DNA of 64,000 nucleotides, from the NCBI RefSeq assembly GCF_020531965.1, contig NZ_JAJAWH010000003.1, positions 124,001 to 188,000 on the forward strand. The letters are read 5' to 3'. Within the stretch, counting starts at the first letter, position 1. Each line of letters begins with the position of its first letter. The notes beneath the pieces were generated by a model. It ran no database searches and was not told where the DNA came from. It was given only the letters and a program-made list of their open reading frames with translations. Source of the stretch: Pseudorhizobium xiangyangii. GTDB lineage: Bacteria > Pseudomonadota > Alphaproteobacteria > Rhizobiales > Rhizobiaceae. The translations under genes were made by a program, and so were the position numbers. Shown one piece after another: positions 38,397 through 48,262 of the stretch.

Positions 38397-39089
38397 TCAC
38401 CGCGAGGCGGGAACTATATTGACACTGGTGATCCCACCAGGATTTCGGGCAAAATCACCTCGATGGGGATGCGCGACCACCGAGCGCGTACCATGTTCAA
38501 GCTCAACCTCGACCTCGAGGCGCCGACCAAGCTGGTCTACGGCAGCAAGTGAGCCGTTCAGCAGCCCTGCAAGGCTTGCCTCGGACACCGAGAGCGTCAC
38601 CTCCGGGCGATTGTCGTCGCGCCTGTCGCCGCGATGTTGGCCGGGCTCGTCTTCATCGCGATCGTTTTCAGCGCCATCATCGCGGCCGCGGCCACGGCCA
38701 CGATCGTCATCGTCGTCGTCATGACCACCACGACCGCTGTGGTCGTCATCGCCGTCGTCATGACCGCCTCGACCGCCATGATCATCATCGCCGTCGTCAT
38801 GACCACCTCGACCGCCGTTATCGTCACCACCACGACCGCCGCCGCCGTGGTCATCACCACCACGTCCGCCGCCACCGCTGTCGTCACTGCCACCGCTGCG
38901 GCCGGAGCCACTATTGCCGCCACCGCTGCTGCCAGAGCCGCCGCCCCCATCGCCATCATCGCTGCCGCCACGGGCAAATGCAGCGGACGAGAAGTGGTCC
39001 GGGGTGAACGCCTGGATTGCGGGGAGAGATAGGGTTACCGCGAGTGCCCCCACGGAAGCCAGTAAAGTACGTGAAATGTTCGTTTTCAT
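38397..39089 (-). CDS. exported Asp/Gly/His-rich low-complexity protein
   Basis: The 230-residue protein starts at ATG 39089 with a signal peptide (LLASVGALAVTLSLPAIQAF), followed by a roughly 110-residue tract of Gly, Asp, His, Ser and Arg with repeated GRGGHDDGDDDH-like units. The C-terminal domain of about 70 residues (VTLSVSEASLAGLLNGSLAA; RRLEVEVELEHGTRSVVAHP) is ordered and unlike known folds to me. The composition suggests binding of calcium or transition metals. It is the first gene of the two-component locus, behind repeated TGTCAG sites. Confidence 0.78.
   Translation of the reverse strand: MKTNISRTLLASVGALAVTLSLPAIQAFTPDHFSSAAFARGGSDDGDGGGGSGSSGGGNSGSGRSGGSDDSGGGGRGGDDHGGGGRGGDDNGGRGGHDDGDDDHGGRGGHDDGDDDHSGRGGHDDDDDDRGRGRGRDDGAENDRDEDEPGQHRGDRRDDNRPEVTLSVSEASLAGLLNGSLAAVDQLGRRLEVEVELEHGTRSVVAHPHRGDFARNPGGITSVNIVPASR
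38700..38830 (-). repeat. imperfect 39-bp repeats coding GRGGHDDGDDDH units
   Basis: About three copies of a 13-residue unit (GGRGGHDDGDDDH) are encoded in tandem, giving a plus strand rich in CCGTCGTCATGACC-like words. The repeats lie inside one coding frame and have no spacers, so they are not a CRISPR array. Confidence 0.75.
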
Positions 39090-39099
39090 GATCTTCGCC

Positions 39100-39126
39100 T
39101 TCTGCTCTCTTCTGTTGAGAGCAGAA
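39100..39126 (-). other. hairpin in the leader of the acidic-protein gene
   Basis: TTCTGCTCTC-TTCTGTT-GAGAGCAGAA is a perfect 10-bp stem whose base ends 10 bp before the start codon and touches the AGAAGG ribosome-binding site. It could affect translation or mRNA stability. Confidence 0.45.
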
Positions 39127-39138
39127 TGCCAAAGTCTC

Positions 39139-39178
39139 GCTGACAGGCCGCTGAGCGCTTTTGTCAGCATCCTGTCAG
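39139..39178 (-). promoter_or_regulatory. three TGTCAG half-sites, candidate response-regulator operator
   Basis: TGTCAG occurs at 39162-39167 and 39173-39178, exactly 11 bp apart in direct orientation, and once inverted as CTGACA at 39140-39145. Two same-way half-sites on an 11-bp step are the usual binding form of OmpR-family dimers. The site is about 50-90 bp upstream of the acidic-protein start. Confidence 0.5.
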
Positions 39179-39259
39179 GTTTGAGCCAGCAAGCGCAGCC
39201 CAAAAAACATCAAAGCCGCCCTCACGGACGACTTTGAAAGGAGCGGTAGGGCTCGGCGC

Positions 39260-39796
39260 TTAACGCGGCGCAAGCACCATCATCATCTGGCGACCTTCGA
39301 GCTTCGGCTCGGCCTCGACCTTGGCGATCTCCTGCGTGTCGTCCTTGACCTGCTGCAGAAGCTTCATGCCGAGCTCCTGGTGGGCCATTTCACGGCCGCG
39401 GAAACGCAACGTCACGCGAACCTTGTCGCCGTCTTCGAAGAACCGGTTAATGGCCTTCATCTTCACCTCATAATCATGGGTGTCGATGTTCGGGCGCATC
39501 TTGATTTCTTTGATTTCGACGATCTTCTGCTTCTTGCGCGCCTCGGCAGCCTTTTTCTGGTTGGCGTATTTCAGCTTGCCCAGATCGAGAATCTTACATA
39601 CCGGCGGTTCCGTGTTCGGAGAAATCTCGACAAGATCCAGTCCGGCCTCTTCAGCCATTCTCATCGCTTCGTCGGTCGCGACTACGCCAAGATTGTTACC
39701 TTCGGCATCAATGAGCTGAATCTTCGGAATCCGGATTTCCCGGTTTGAGCGCGGGCCTTCCTTGACGGGGGCATCGGCTTTGAACGGTCTGCGAAT
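39260..39796 (-). CDS. infC: translation initiation factor IF-3
   Basis: The protein is 178 residues if it starts at ATT 39796: the N-terminal domain [40 protein letters not shown] is complete only from there, and AGGAG lies nine bases upstream. A later ATG (39664) would delete most of the N-domain. AUU initiation is the known feature by which IF-3 limits its own synthesis. The C-domain includes [20 protein letters not shown] and [20 protein letters not shown]. It is separated from rpmI by four unrelated genes. Confidence 0.97.
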   Translation of the reverse strand: MRRPFKADAPVKEGPRSNREIRIPKIQLIDAEGNNLGVVATDEAMRMAEEAGLDLVEISPNTEPPVCKILDLGKLKYANQKKAAEARKKQKIVEIKEIKMRPNIDTHDYEVKMKAINRFFEDGDKVRVTLRFRGREMAHQELGMKLLQQVKDDTQEIAKVEAEPKLEGRQMMMVLAPR

Positions 39797-39974
39797 GGTC
39801 GTACTCTCCTAGGCTGTTTCCAATAAAGCGGCCAAAAACCCACGCAAAATGCACGGGCGTCGGCAATGTCGTGATCACGACGGCGAAGTCAATAGCATAG
39901 CTCCGCGAAAAAATCACCTGCTGCCGGCCGGTTGAGAATCTGATTTATAAGCCCCTCTACTAAAGGAGTACGTC

Positions 39975-40784
39975 ATGTCGGAGCTTTACGCGATCTCGCC
40001 GCCCGAAACGAAATCGATCACCGTGGGCAGCGCGGCCGGCCACGGAAGAGAGATCGCCATTCTTTATCGCCCAGCCAGCAAGCCGGGTTCGCCGGTACTC
40101 GTCTGGCTCGGCGGCTATCGTTCAGACATGGCCGGCACCAAGGCGGAAGAGATGGACGCCTTCGCCGCCCGAAACGGATTAGGCGCGATCCGCTTCGACT
40201 ATTCCGGTCACGGCGCCTCCGGCGGCGAATTCCGCGACGGCACCATCTCCCGCTGGCTTGAGGAAGCCGTCGCGGTTCTCGCTGCCCTCAAGCCCGAGCA
40301 GGTCGTTCTCGTCGGCTCCTCCATGGGTGGATGGATCGCGCTGCGCCTCGTTCAGGAGCTTCGCCAGCGCGGCGGCCCAAAGGTCGCAGGCCTTGTGCTC
40401 GTTGCCCCAGCCCCGGACTTCACCTCCGAACTGATCGAGCCGCACCTGACGGCGACGGAGCGCGCATCGCTTAGCGAGAAGGGGTATTTCGAGGAATACT
40501 CCGAGTACAGTCCCGAGCCCAACATCTATACGCGCGCGCTCATCGAGGACGGGCGGGTGAACCGCGTCCTGACCGGGATCATCGAAACAGGCTGCCCGGT
40601 CCACATCCTGCAGGGCATGAAGGATCCGGACGTCCCCTACCAGCACGCCCTGAAGCTCGTCGAATTCCTGCCTGCCGACGACGTCGTGCTGACATTGATC
40701 CGCGATGGCGACCACCGGCTTTCCCGGCCCCAGGATATTGAAAAGCTGCTCGCGGCCATCGGCGCCATCACACATTATGACTAA
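39975..40784 (+). CDS. alpha/beta hydrolase
   Basis: The 269-residue protein has a complete hydrolase fold: oxyanion region LVWLGGYRSDMAGTKAEEMD, the acid-strand FDYSGHGASGG, nucleophile elbow GSSMGGWIALRLV, and the catalytic His in DGDHRLSRPQD. It resembles palmitoyl-thioesterase-like (ABHD10/YqiA-type) enzymes found widely in rhizobia; the substrate is uncertain. ATG 39975 has AAAGGAG upstream. It is divergent from infC. Confidence 0.9.
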   Translation: MSELYAISPPETKSITVGSAAGHGREIAILYRPASKPGSPVLVWLGGYRSDMAGTKAEEMDAFAARNGLGAIRFDYSGHGASGGEFRDGTISRWLEEAVAVLAALKPEQVVLVGSSMGGWIALRLVQELRQRGGPKVAGLVLVAPAPDFTSELIEPHLTATERASLSEKGYFEEYSEYSPEPNIYTRALIEDGRVNRVLTGIIETGCPVHILQGMKDPDVPYQHALKLVEFLPADDVVLTLIRDGDHRLSRPQDIEKLLAAIGAITHYD

Positions 40785-40832
40785 AAAATAAGCTGAGGCT
40801 AAAAAGCACCACTCTTAACCATATTCGATATC

Positions 40833-40897
40833 TTAATGGATCGTTAAAAGTTGAGCGATTGACAGTCCCGCCCCAAGCATCTTAACCTTTTGTTAAG
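40833..40897 (+). promoter_or_regulatory. two TTAA-N7-TTAA sites (CtrA-type)
   Basis: TTAATGGATCGTTAA (40833-40847) and TTAACCTTTTGTTAA (40882-40896) both match the TTAA-N7-TTAA form bound by the cell-cycle regulator CtrA. The second is inside a CTTAAC...GTTAAG palindrome. TTGACA (40859-40864) lies between them as a possible -35 box for the peptidase gene at 40916. Confidence 0.5.
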
Positions 40898-40915
40898 ACT
40901 TGAAGGGACGGGTCC

Positions 40916-41530
40916 ATGAAAATTGCCATGAAGGCACAGCTTATAGCTGTGGTCCTCGCATCTATTCTTGCGCCGACGACCGCAGCAGTTCCGGCAGCCC
41001 GCGCACAGGCCAGTATGGTCACGGGCGCGGTTACCTCTCAGCCGATTGGTCACTACGAATTCTGCCGGCAGAAGCCCAACGAGTGCAACAAGCGCCTCGC
41101 TTCTTCTCCCGCGCCGAAGCTGACCCCGCGCGGATGGTCGCTCATGAAGAGCGTCAACGCCTCCGTGAACAACCGGATCACCGCGATGACCGACAAGGAA
41201 ATCTACGGGCGCGAAGAGGTTTGGGCCTATCCGAAAGACGCCGGCGATTGCGAGGATTACGCGCTGGTCAAGCGTCGCGAGCTGGCCGCCAAGGGCTTTT
41301 CACTCGCAGATCTGCTCATCACTGTCGTACGCAAGCCTGATGGCGAAGGCCACGCAGTGCTGACGGTTCGCACCGAGCAGGGCGATTTCGTGCTCGACAA
41401 TCTTCATAACGAAGTAAAGCCCTGGTACGAGACGTCCTATACTTTCCTGAAGCGCCAGGCCTCGTTCCACACGGGCCGCTGGGTCAGCATTGAAAACGGA
41501 CGCGACGTGGTGGTCGGCGCCCTGCGCTGA
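40916..41530 (+). CDS. bacterial transglutaminase-like cysteine peptidase (BTLCP)
   Basis: The 204-residue protein begins with a signal peptide (MKAQLIAVVLASILAPTTAA) and has the Cys-His-Asp triad: C112 in DAGDCEDYALVKR, H146 in GEGHAVLTVRT, D161 in FVLDNLHNEVKPW. This is the DUF920/LapG superfamily. LapG cleaves adhesins to release biofilms, but no LapA or LapD partner is in the window. Two CtrA-type sites upstream suggest cell-cycle timing. A strong terminator follows. Confidence 0.93.
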   Translation: MKIAMKAQLIAVVLASILAPTTAAVPAARAQASMVTGAVTSQPIGHYEFCRQKPNECNKRLASSPAPKLTPRGWSLMKSVNASVNNRITAMTDKEIYGREEVWAYPKDAGDCEDYALVKRRELAAKGFSLADLLITVVRKPDGEGHAVLTVRTEQGDFVLDNLHNEVKPWYETSYTFLKRQASFHTGRWVSIENGRDVVVGALR

Positions 41531-41550
41531 TCCTGTCGACAGATCAATCC

Positions 41551-41584
41551 AACAAAATGCCGGGCCTGCCCGGCATTTTTTGTT
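41551..41584. terminator. bidirectional Rho-independent terminator
   Basis: AACAAAATGCCGGGC-CT-GCCCGGCATTTTTTGTT has A and T tracts on both sides, so it can end transcription of the peptidase gene and of the convergent reductase gene at 41611. Confidence 0.92.
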
Positions 41585-41610
41585 GCGTTCGACCATCGCA
41601 CGTCGGGTTC

Positions 41611-42165
41611 TCAGCCGTTGCCGGGTGCCGACTTACCATCTTCGAAGCTGTAGTGAAGACGGACGCACCCCTTGTCGATCGCCTTTGCGCTGATCAGTCT
41701 GGGAGTGCGGCGGCGGCCCGTCGCAGGAAACAGCGGTCGTCCGCCACCGAGCAGTTCGGGGATGACGTAGATCTCGATCTCGTCCAGCGCGTCCTTCTCG
41801 AGGAACGCCATCTGCAATTTTCCGCCGCCGAGCATCCAGACATCGCCATCGTCGAGCGCCCGCAATTCCGCAATGAGGGCGTCAACATCATTGCGGACCT
41901 CCAGTTCTCCCTTGGGTTGCTGGATCGGATTTGAGGTGACGACGAAAACCCGCTGATCACCATAGGCCCACGGCGCCGGATCGTTCGCCATGAACTCATA
42001 TGTGCCGCGTCCCATGACTATGGTGCGGATGCGCTTGATGAACGACCGGTAGTCATACTCCCCCAGATCCATGTCGTCATACTTGAAGAGCCAATCCAGC
42101 TTGTCGTCCTCGGTGGCGATAAAGCCATCGAGGCTGCTGGCGATATACCCGAGAATTCGCGCCAT
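41611..42165 (-). CDS. dihydrofolate reductase-family protein (RibD C-terminal type)
   Basis: The 184-residue protein begins MARILGYIASSLDGFIATED and has IRTIVMGRGTYEFM, VWMLGGGKLQMAFLEKDALD and EIYVIPELLGGGRPLFP, matching the YyaP/RibD-C group. These reduce or bind small folate-like or pteridine compounds; true DHFR function is unlikely. The start is ATG 42165 after GAGGAGGAGG. Confidence 0.9.
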   Translation of the reverse strand: MARILGYIASSLDGFIATEDDKLDWLFKYDDMDLGEYDYRSFIKRIRTIVMGRGTYEFMANDPAPWAYGDQRVFVVTSNPIQQPKGELEVRNDVDALIAELRALDDGDVWMLGGGKLQMAFLEKDALDEIEIYVIPELLGGGRPLFPATGRRRTPRLISAKAIDKGCVRLHYSFEDGKSAPGNG

Positions 42166-42290
42166 CTGATCCTCCTCCTCGCGATCGGCTGCTCGCCCGT
42201 TCGTGCCCTGTGGCGCGAACACGCATGGCGATTTGCGTGGGAGAATACCGGCAAATTCCAATCGTCCAATGTGCGAAATCTTGGATTGCC

Positions 42291-43286
42291 CTATCCGTGG
42301 CCGATGATGATGCCCGCGGCCAGAACGAGTGAGCCGCCAAGCACGACCTGCATCACGGCGCGCATGAAGGGCGTCTCCATGTAGCGGTTCTGAATGAAGG
42401 CAATCGCCCAAAGCTCGAAGAAGACCACGACTACGGCCAGGATGGTGGCCGTCCAGAAATGCGGAATGAGATAGGGAAGCGTGTGACCGAGGCCACCGAT
42501 CGTGGTCATGATGCCCGAGGCAAGTCCGCGCCTTACCGGCGAACCTCGACCGGAAATCCTTCCGTCGTCATGCGCCGCCTCGGTGAAGCCCATGGAAATT
42601 CCGGCGCCGACCGAGGCCGACAGACCGATCAGGAACGTCGACCAGGTATCCTGGGTGGCGAATGCCGCCGCAAAGATCGGCGCAAGGGTGGAGACGGAAC
42701 CGTCCATCAACCCGGCCAGGCCCGGCTGCACATAGGTGAGGATGAACCGCCGGTGGGCCGACTCATCCTCTTCCGAACGCTCTTCCTCGCCGACATGTTT
42801 CTCTTCCAGCATGCGGGCGATATCCTCATGCCCCTGTTCGGCAAGCGCGAGATCACCCAGCAAGCGGCGGGTCGGCGCGTCGCTGACGCGCTTGGCCGCT
42901 TCCGTATAGAAACGGAAGGCCTGCTGTTCCATCGCTTCCGCCTGCTGGCGGATCTTCTCGAGCGAAAGGTTGCGGACCAGCCAGTCCGGTCGGCGCGTGT
43001 AAAAGCCACGCACATGCTCGCGGCGGATCAAGGGAATCCGCTCGCCGAAGCGGGAGCGGAACATCTCGATCAGCATGTTCTTATGGGTCTGCTCGACTTC
43101 GGCCATGTCCTCGAACACTTTGGCGGACGCCGGATAGCGGTCACGCAGATTATAGGCATAGGCCTGGTAGATGCGCGCGTCCTCCTCCTCCGCACCGATG
43201 GCGAGCGCCAGGATCTCCTCCTCCGTCAGGGTATCGAGCGAACGGCGAGCGGCGGGAATGAAGGCAGGCAGAAGGGCGAAAAACAT
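42291..43286 (-). CDS. mbfA: membrane-bound ferritin MbfA (ferritin-like plus VIT1 domain)
   Basis: The 331-residue protein fuses an N-terminal erythrin/ferritin-like four-helix domain (residues about 15-160; Glu-rich EEEILALAIGAEEEDARIYQ, FEDMAEVEQTHKNMLIEMFR, DLALAEQGHEDIARMLEEKH) to a C-terminal five-helix VIT1-type transporter (GLMDGSVSTLAPIFAAAFAT onward). MbfA exports iron and protects against iron and peroxide stress in Agrobacterium and Bradyrhizobium, where Irr controls it. The perfect Irr-type box upstream fits. Confidence 0.95.
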   Translation of the reverse strand: MFFALLPAFIPAARRSLDTLTEEEILALAIGAEEEDARIYQAYAYNLRDRYPASAKVFEDMAEVEQTHKNMLIEMFRSRFGERIPLIRREHVRGFYTRRPDWLVRNLSLEKIRQQAEAMEQQAFRFYTEAAKRVSDAPTRRLLGDLALAEQGHEDIARMLEEKHVGEEERSEEDESAHRRFILTYVQPGLAGLMDGSVSTLAPIFAAAFATQDTWSTFLIGLSASVGAGISMGFTEAAHDDGRISGRGSPVRRGLASGIMTTIGGLGHTLPYLIPHFWTATILAVVVVFFELWAIAFIQNRYMETPFMRAVMQVVLGGSLVLAAGIIIGHG

Positions 43287-43298
43287 GGGAAATCTCTA

Positions 43299-43327
43299 TT
43301 TAGAATTATTCTAAACTAACTTAGTTT
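43299..43327 (-). promoter_or_regulatory. perfect Irr/ICE-type palindrome and second palindrome at mbfA
   Basis: TTTAGAATTATTCTAAA (43299-43315) matches the interrupted palindrome TTTAGAA-N3-TTCTAAA exactly, 12 bp upstream of the mbfA start. It runs into AAACTAA-C-TTAGTTT (43313-43327), another perfect 7-1-7 palindrome. On the minus strand TTGAAC at 43341-43336 is a possible -35 box, placing both palindromes over the -10/+1 region, as expected for repression by Irr. Confidence 0.75.
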
Positions 43328-43329
43328 GA

Positions 43330-44628
<1,299 letters not shown>

Positions 44629-44645
44629 CAAGAGCCTTCACCCTG

Positions 44646-44675
44646 AAAAGCCCGGAGCATTGCTTCGGGCTTTCT
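44646..44675 (+). terminator. terminator after TRAP binding protein copy 1
   Basis: AAAGCCCG...CGGGCTTT with an 11-base loop and TTTCTCGTT following lies 17 bp after the stop codon. Confidence 0.8.
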
Positions 44676-44680
44676 CGTTC

Positions 44681-45589
44681 TCACTCAGCCGTGGGGGTAT
44701 GCCGGTCGCTAGACGCCTGCGCCCTCAGGTGGCCTGCATCGCGGGCCGGCGGTACGCCGAACTGGCGCGAATATTCCCGAGTGAACTGGGTTACGCTTTC
44801 ATAACCGACCGAATAGGCGACGCGTGCGGTATCGCCGGGCTCTGCCAATAGCCGGCGACGGGCTTCAAGCAGCCTGATCCGTTTTTGGTACTGGATCGGG
44901 CTTAAGGCAGTCACCTCCTTGAAGTGGCGATAAAAGGCAGAGGCACTCATTCCAGCCAGGCCGGCAAGTTCCTCCACCTTCAGCGGCGCGTCGAAATGGT
45001 GCCGGATATGGCCGATTGCTCGCCGGATCTGCCCGGAACGGCTTTCGGGCCGAACCAGCTGGTGGATCATGGCCCCTTGCGGTCCCTGCAGCAGGCGGTA
45101 GAGGATTTCGCGCTCGAACAGCGGCGCAAGCACCCCGATGTCCTCAGGTTTGTCGAGCAGGCGGACGAAGCGCAACCATGCATCGGCAAGCTCCGGGGTG
45201 ACAAGGCTGGTGCCGAAAGCCGCGGTGCAGGAGGTCTCGACCTCGTCGCGCATATCCAAGAGGATCTCGGCGATCATTCCCATGTCGAGTTTCAGGCTTA
45301 ACGCCAGATAGGGCTTGTCCGGGCTCGCTTCGACGATCTGGTCGGATGCCGGCAGTTCGACGGATGAGACAAAATAACTGGCCTGATCATAATGAAGTGC
45401 CTGATCCCCGATCAGGACGCATTTTGCGCCCTGCAATACAAGGCACAGCATCGGCTCGTAGAAGCCCGGCACCATCGCCGTCCTACCCGTTCCCTTCGTG
45501 ATGAGGAGGCGGGGCACGCGCGTGGCCGTCTGCCCATTGTCGGCGTGCCTACGAACCAGTTCGCGGATTTCATCGAAGGGCGTCGTCAT
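44681..45589 (-). CDS. AraC-family transcriptional regulator
   Basis: The 302-residue protein has an AraC_N-type cupin-like effector domain (LCLVLQGAKCVLIGDQALHY; EASPDKPYLALSLKLDM) and a C-terminal pair of helix-turn-helices: IRHHFDAPLKVEELAGLAGM...SAFYRHFKEVTALSPIQYQK and VAYSVGYESVTQFTREYSRQ. It is convergent with TRAP copy 1 and divergent from the SDR gene at 45741, which is its most likely target. ATG 45589 is weakly supported by an SD. Confidence 0.92.
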   Translation of the reverse strand: MTTPFDEIRELVRRHADNGQTATRVPRLLITKGTGRTAMVPGFYEPMLCLVLQGAKCVLIGDQALHYDQASYFVSSVELPASDQIVEASPDKPYLALSLKLDMGMIAEILLDMRDEVETSCTAAFGTSLVTPELADAWLRFVRLLDKPEDIGVLAPLFEREILYRLLQGPQGAMIHQLVRPESRSGQIRRAIGHIRHHFDAPLKVEELAGLAGMSASAFYRHFKEVTALSPIQYQKRIRLLEARRRLLAEPGDTARVAYSVGYESVTQFTREYSRQFGVPPARDAGHLRAQASSDRHTPTAE

Positions 45590-45740
45590 CGATCTGTGAT
45601 GCCAGTCGCCTGAACCGCCGACAAGAGGCAAGCCGCTTTACGGCGACGACCCGAGAGGATTGGGCAAGAAATCGATAGTTTTTGGCTCACGCCGAGCGAG
45701 CTTCTGTAGGCATTTCTATACTCTCACAGGAGCACTTATC

Positions 45741-46469
45741 ATGACCGACAAGAAAACCGCGCTGGTGACCGGCGCCAACAAGGGCATCGGCTTCGAAATT
45801 TCGCGGCGCATGGCTGCCGAAGGCTATCGTGTCTGGCTCGGCTGCCGCGATGTCCAACGCGGCGCGGCTGCCGTTGCCACGCTGCGCGACGCCGGTCACG
45901 ACGTACATCTTCTCGAGCTGGACGTGGCGAGCGATGCCAGCGTTGCGCGTGCTATCGCCGAGCTTTCGCAACAAACGGATCATCTGGACGCACTGGTGAA
46001 CAATGCCGGTCTTGGCATCGGGTTCGAGTTTTCGCCGCTGGACGAGCCTATCGGCACTATCAAGGCAGTGTACGAGACCAATACGTTCGGACCGATCCGG
46101 GTGACCCAGGCCGCATTGCCGCTCCTCAAGGCGTCGGCTGCGCCACGCGTCGTCATGCTGAGCAGCGAGCTTGGCTCCCTTCATGCCGCCCTGGATCCGG
46201 AGAACGAATTCTTCGAGACCAATGTGCTTGGCTACAATTCGTCCAAAACCGCACTCAATGCCATCACCGTCTCGCTTGCCAAGGCAGCCGCACCTTTCGG
46301 GATCAAGATCAACGCTGTCGATCCGGGTTTTACGGCAACGGATATGACTGATCACGCCGGTTACCGCACCGTCGGACAGGCCGCTGAAACTGCCGTGCGG
46401 CTCGCCACGCTCGGATCGAGCGGTCCCACAGCCGGCTATTTCAAGGACGAGGCTACGCTCGCCTGGTAG
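45741..46469 (+). CDS. SDR-family oxidoreductase
   Basis: The 242-residue classical short-chain dehydrogenase has TALVTGANKGIGFEISRRMA (nucleotide-binding TGxxxGIG), LDALVNNAGLG (NNAG), catalytic Ser in RVVMLSSELGSL and Y-x-x-x-K in LGYNSSKTALNAIT. ATG 45741 has CAGGAGCAC upstream. Divergent from the AraC regulator gene, it is probably controlled by it. The substrate is unknown. Confidence 0.93.
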   Translation: MTDKKTALVTGANKGIGFEISRRMAAEGYRVWLGCRDVQRGAAAVATLRDAGHDVHLLELDVASDASVARAIAELSQQTDHLDALVNNAGLGIGFEFSPLDEPIGTIKAVYETNTFGPIRVTQAALPLLKASAAPRVVMLSSELGSLHAALDPENEFFETNVLGYNSSKTALNAITVSLAKAAAPFGIKINAVDPGFTATDMTDHAGYRTVGQAAETAVRLATLGSSGPTAGYFKDEATLAW

Positions 46470-46556
46470 GCTCCGCGGCCCGAGCCGGCTTCCGATGGGA
46501 GGATAGCTTCACAAGCTCGTTGAATCTGCTTGCTGTTCCCGAAACGAAAGGACTAA

Positions 46557-47696
<1,140 letters not shown>

Positions 47697-47724
47697 GGCT
47701 GCAGACCACCGCGAACATGCCTCC

Positions 47725-47751
47725 AAGAAGCCCCGACTTTCGGGGCTTCTT
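47725..47751 (+). terminator. Rho-independent terminator of TRAP copy 2
   Basis: AAGAAGCCCCGA-CTT-TCGGGGCTTCTT is a perfect 12-bp stem ending in TTCTTCC, 28 bp after the stop. Confidence 0.85.
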
Positions 47752-47786
47752 CCGTCAGGAATTTCTGCTCTTCAGGGAAGTTTCAC

Positions 47787-47812
47787 GGAACTCCGCTTCC
47801 GCCTGATCCGTT
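47787..47812 (+). promoter_or_regulatory. EcfG-type promoter
   Basis: GGAAC (47787-47791) and CGTT (47809-47812) are separated by 17 bp, the consensus arrangement for the alphaproteobacterial general stress sigma factor. It is 27 bp from the start of the 59-residue membrane-protein gene. Confidence 0.6.
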
Positions 47813-47839
47813 ATGGATCTGCAATACGGAGGCATACCC

Positions 47840-48019
47840 ATGGCATATCACCATACCTCACGGCCGCGCCCCAGGGGCGGTTTCAGTTCCGCTGTCCTCT
47901 TCATCTTTTTCGTCATCGCCGGCGGCAGCTTTCTAGCCGCCATGCTCGACAGGGAGCAGCCCGCCTCTACCCGTGTCTATCTGGCGGAGGACATCTCGCC
48001 TGCGGCTGCAGCCCGCTAG
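47840..48019 (+). CDS. 59-residue single-span membrane protein
   Basis: The frame starts at ATG 47840 behind ACGGAGGCATACCC and encodes a short basic N-terminus (MAYHHTSRPRPRGGF), one membrane helix (SSAVLFIFFVIAGGSFLAAM) and a polar tail. An in-frame ATG at 47813 lacks an SD. The EcfG-type promoter directly upstream indicates a stress-induced small envelope protein; function is unknown. Confidence 0.65.
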   Translation: MAYHHTSRPRPRGGFSSAVLFIFFVIAGGSFLAAMLDREQPASTRVYLAEDISPAAAAR

Positions 48020-48050
48020 GTTGAGTACCCGCACAGGCATCGAGAAGGCC

Positions 48051-48227
48051 TCAGTCCAGGAAGTGCCAGACGCGTGATCCATACAGGATCACGACCGCCG
48101 CGATGGGCATCGCACTCAGCAGAACCAACAGCTGGTAGACAGGAAATGCCGCATGTCCCTCGTGGATGAAAATAGCCACGACGACCCCGGCGGCGGCAAG
48201 AATGGCTTCGGCAATCAATGTAAGCAT
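48051..48227 (-). CDS. 58-residue two-helix membrane protein
   Basis: The frame from ATG 48227, with GAGGTG upstream, encodes MLTLIAEAILAAAGVVVAIF, then IHEGHAAFPVYQLLVLLSAM and IAAVVILYGSRVWHFLD: two hydrophobic helices with charged ends. It has a well-placed FNR/FixK-like promoter. It is too short for many gene finders, but SD, composition and promoter all agree. Confidence 0.62.
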   Translation of the reverse strand: MLTLIAEAILAAAGVVVAIFIHEGHAAFPVYQLLVLLSAMPIAAVVILYGSRVWHFLD

Positions 48228-48262
48228 GATGCACCTCGATCGATCTCCTCGACAGTGTCATC

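Noticed and set aside
38640..38960. CRISPR-like short repeats
   Set aside because: The repeats are coding, have no unique spacers, keep the reading frame, and no cas genes are near.
39664..39664. ATG 39664 as infC start
   Set aside because: It would remove the conserved N-terminal domain; the ATT start at 39796 has an SD and restores the full family length.
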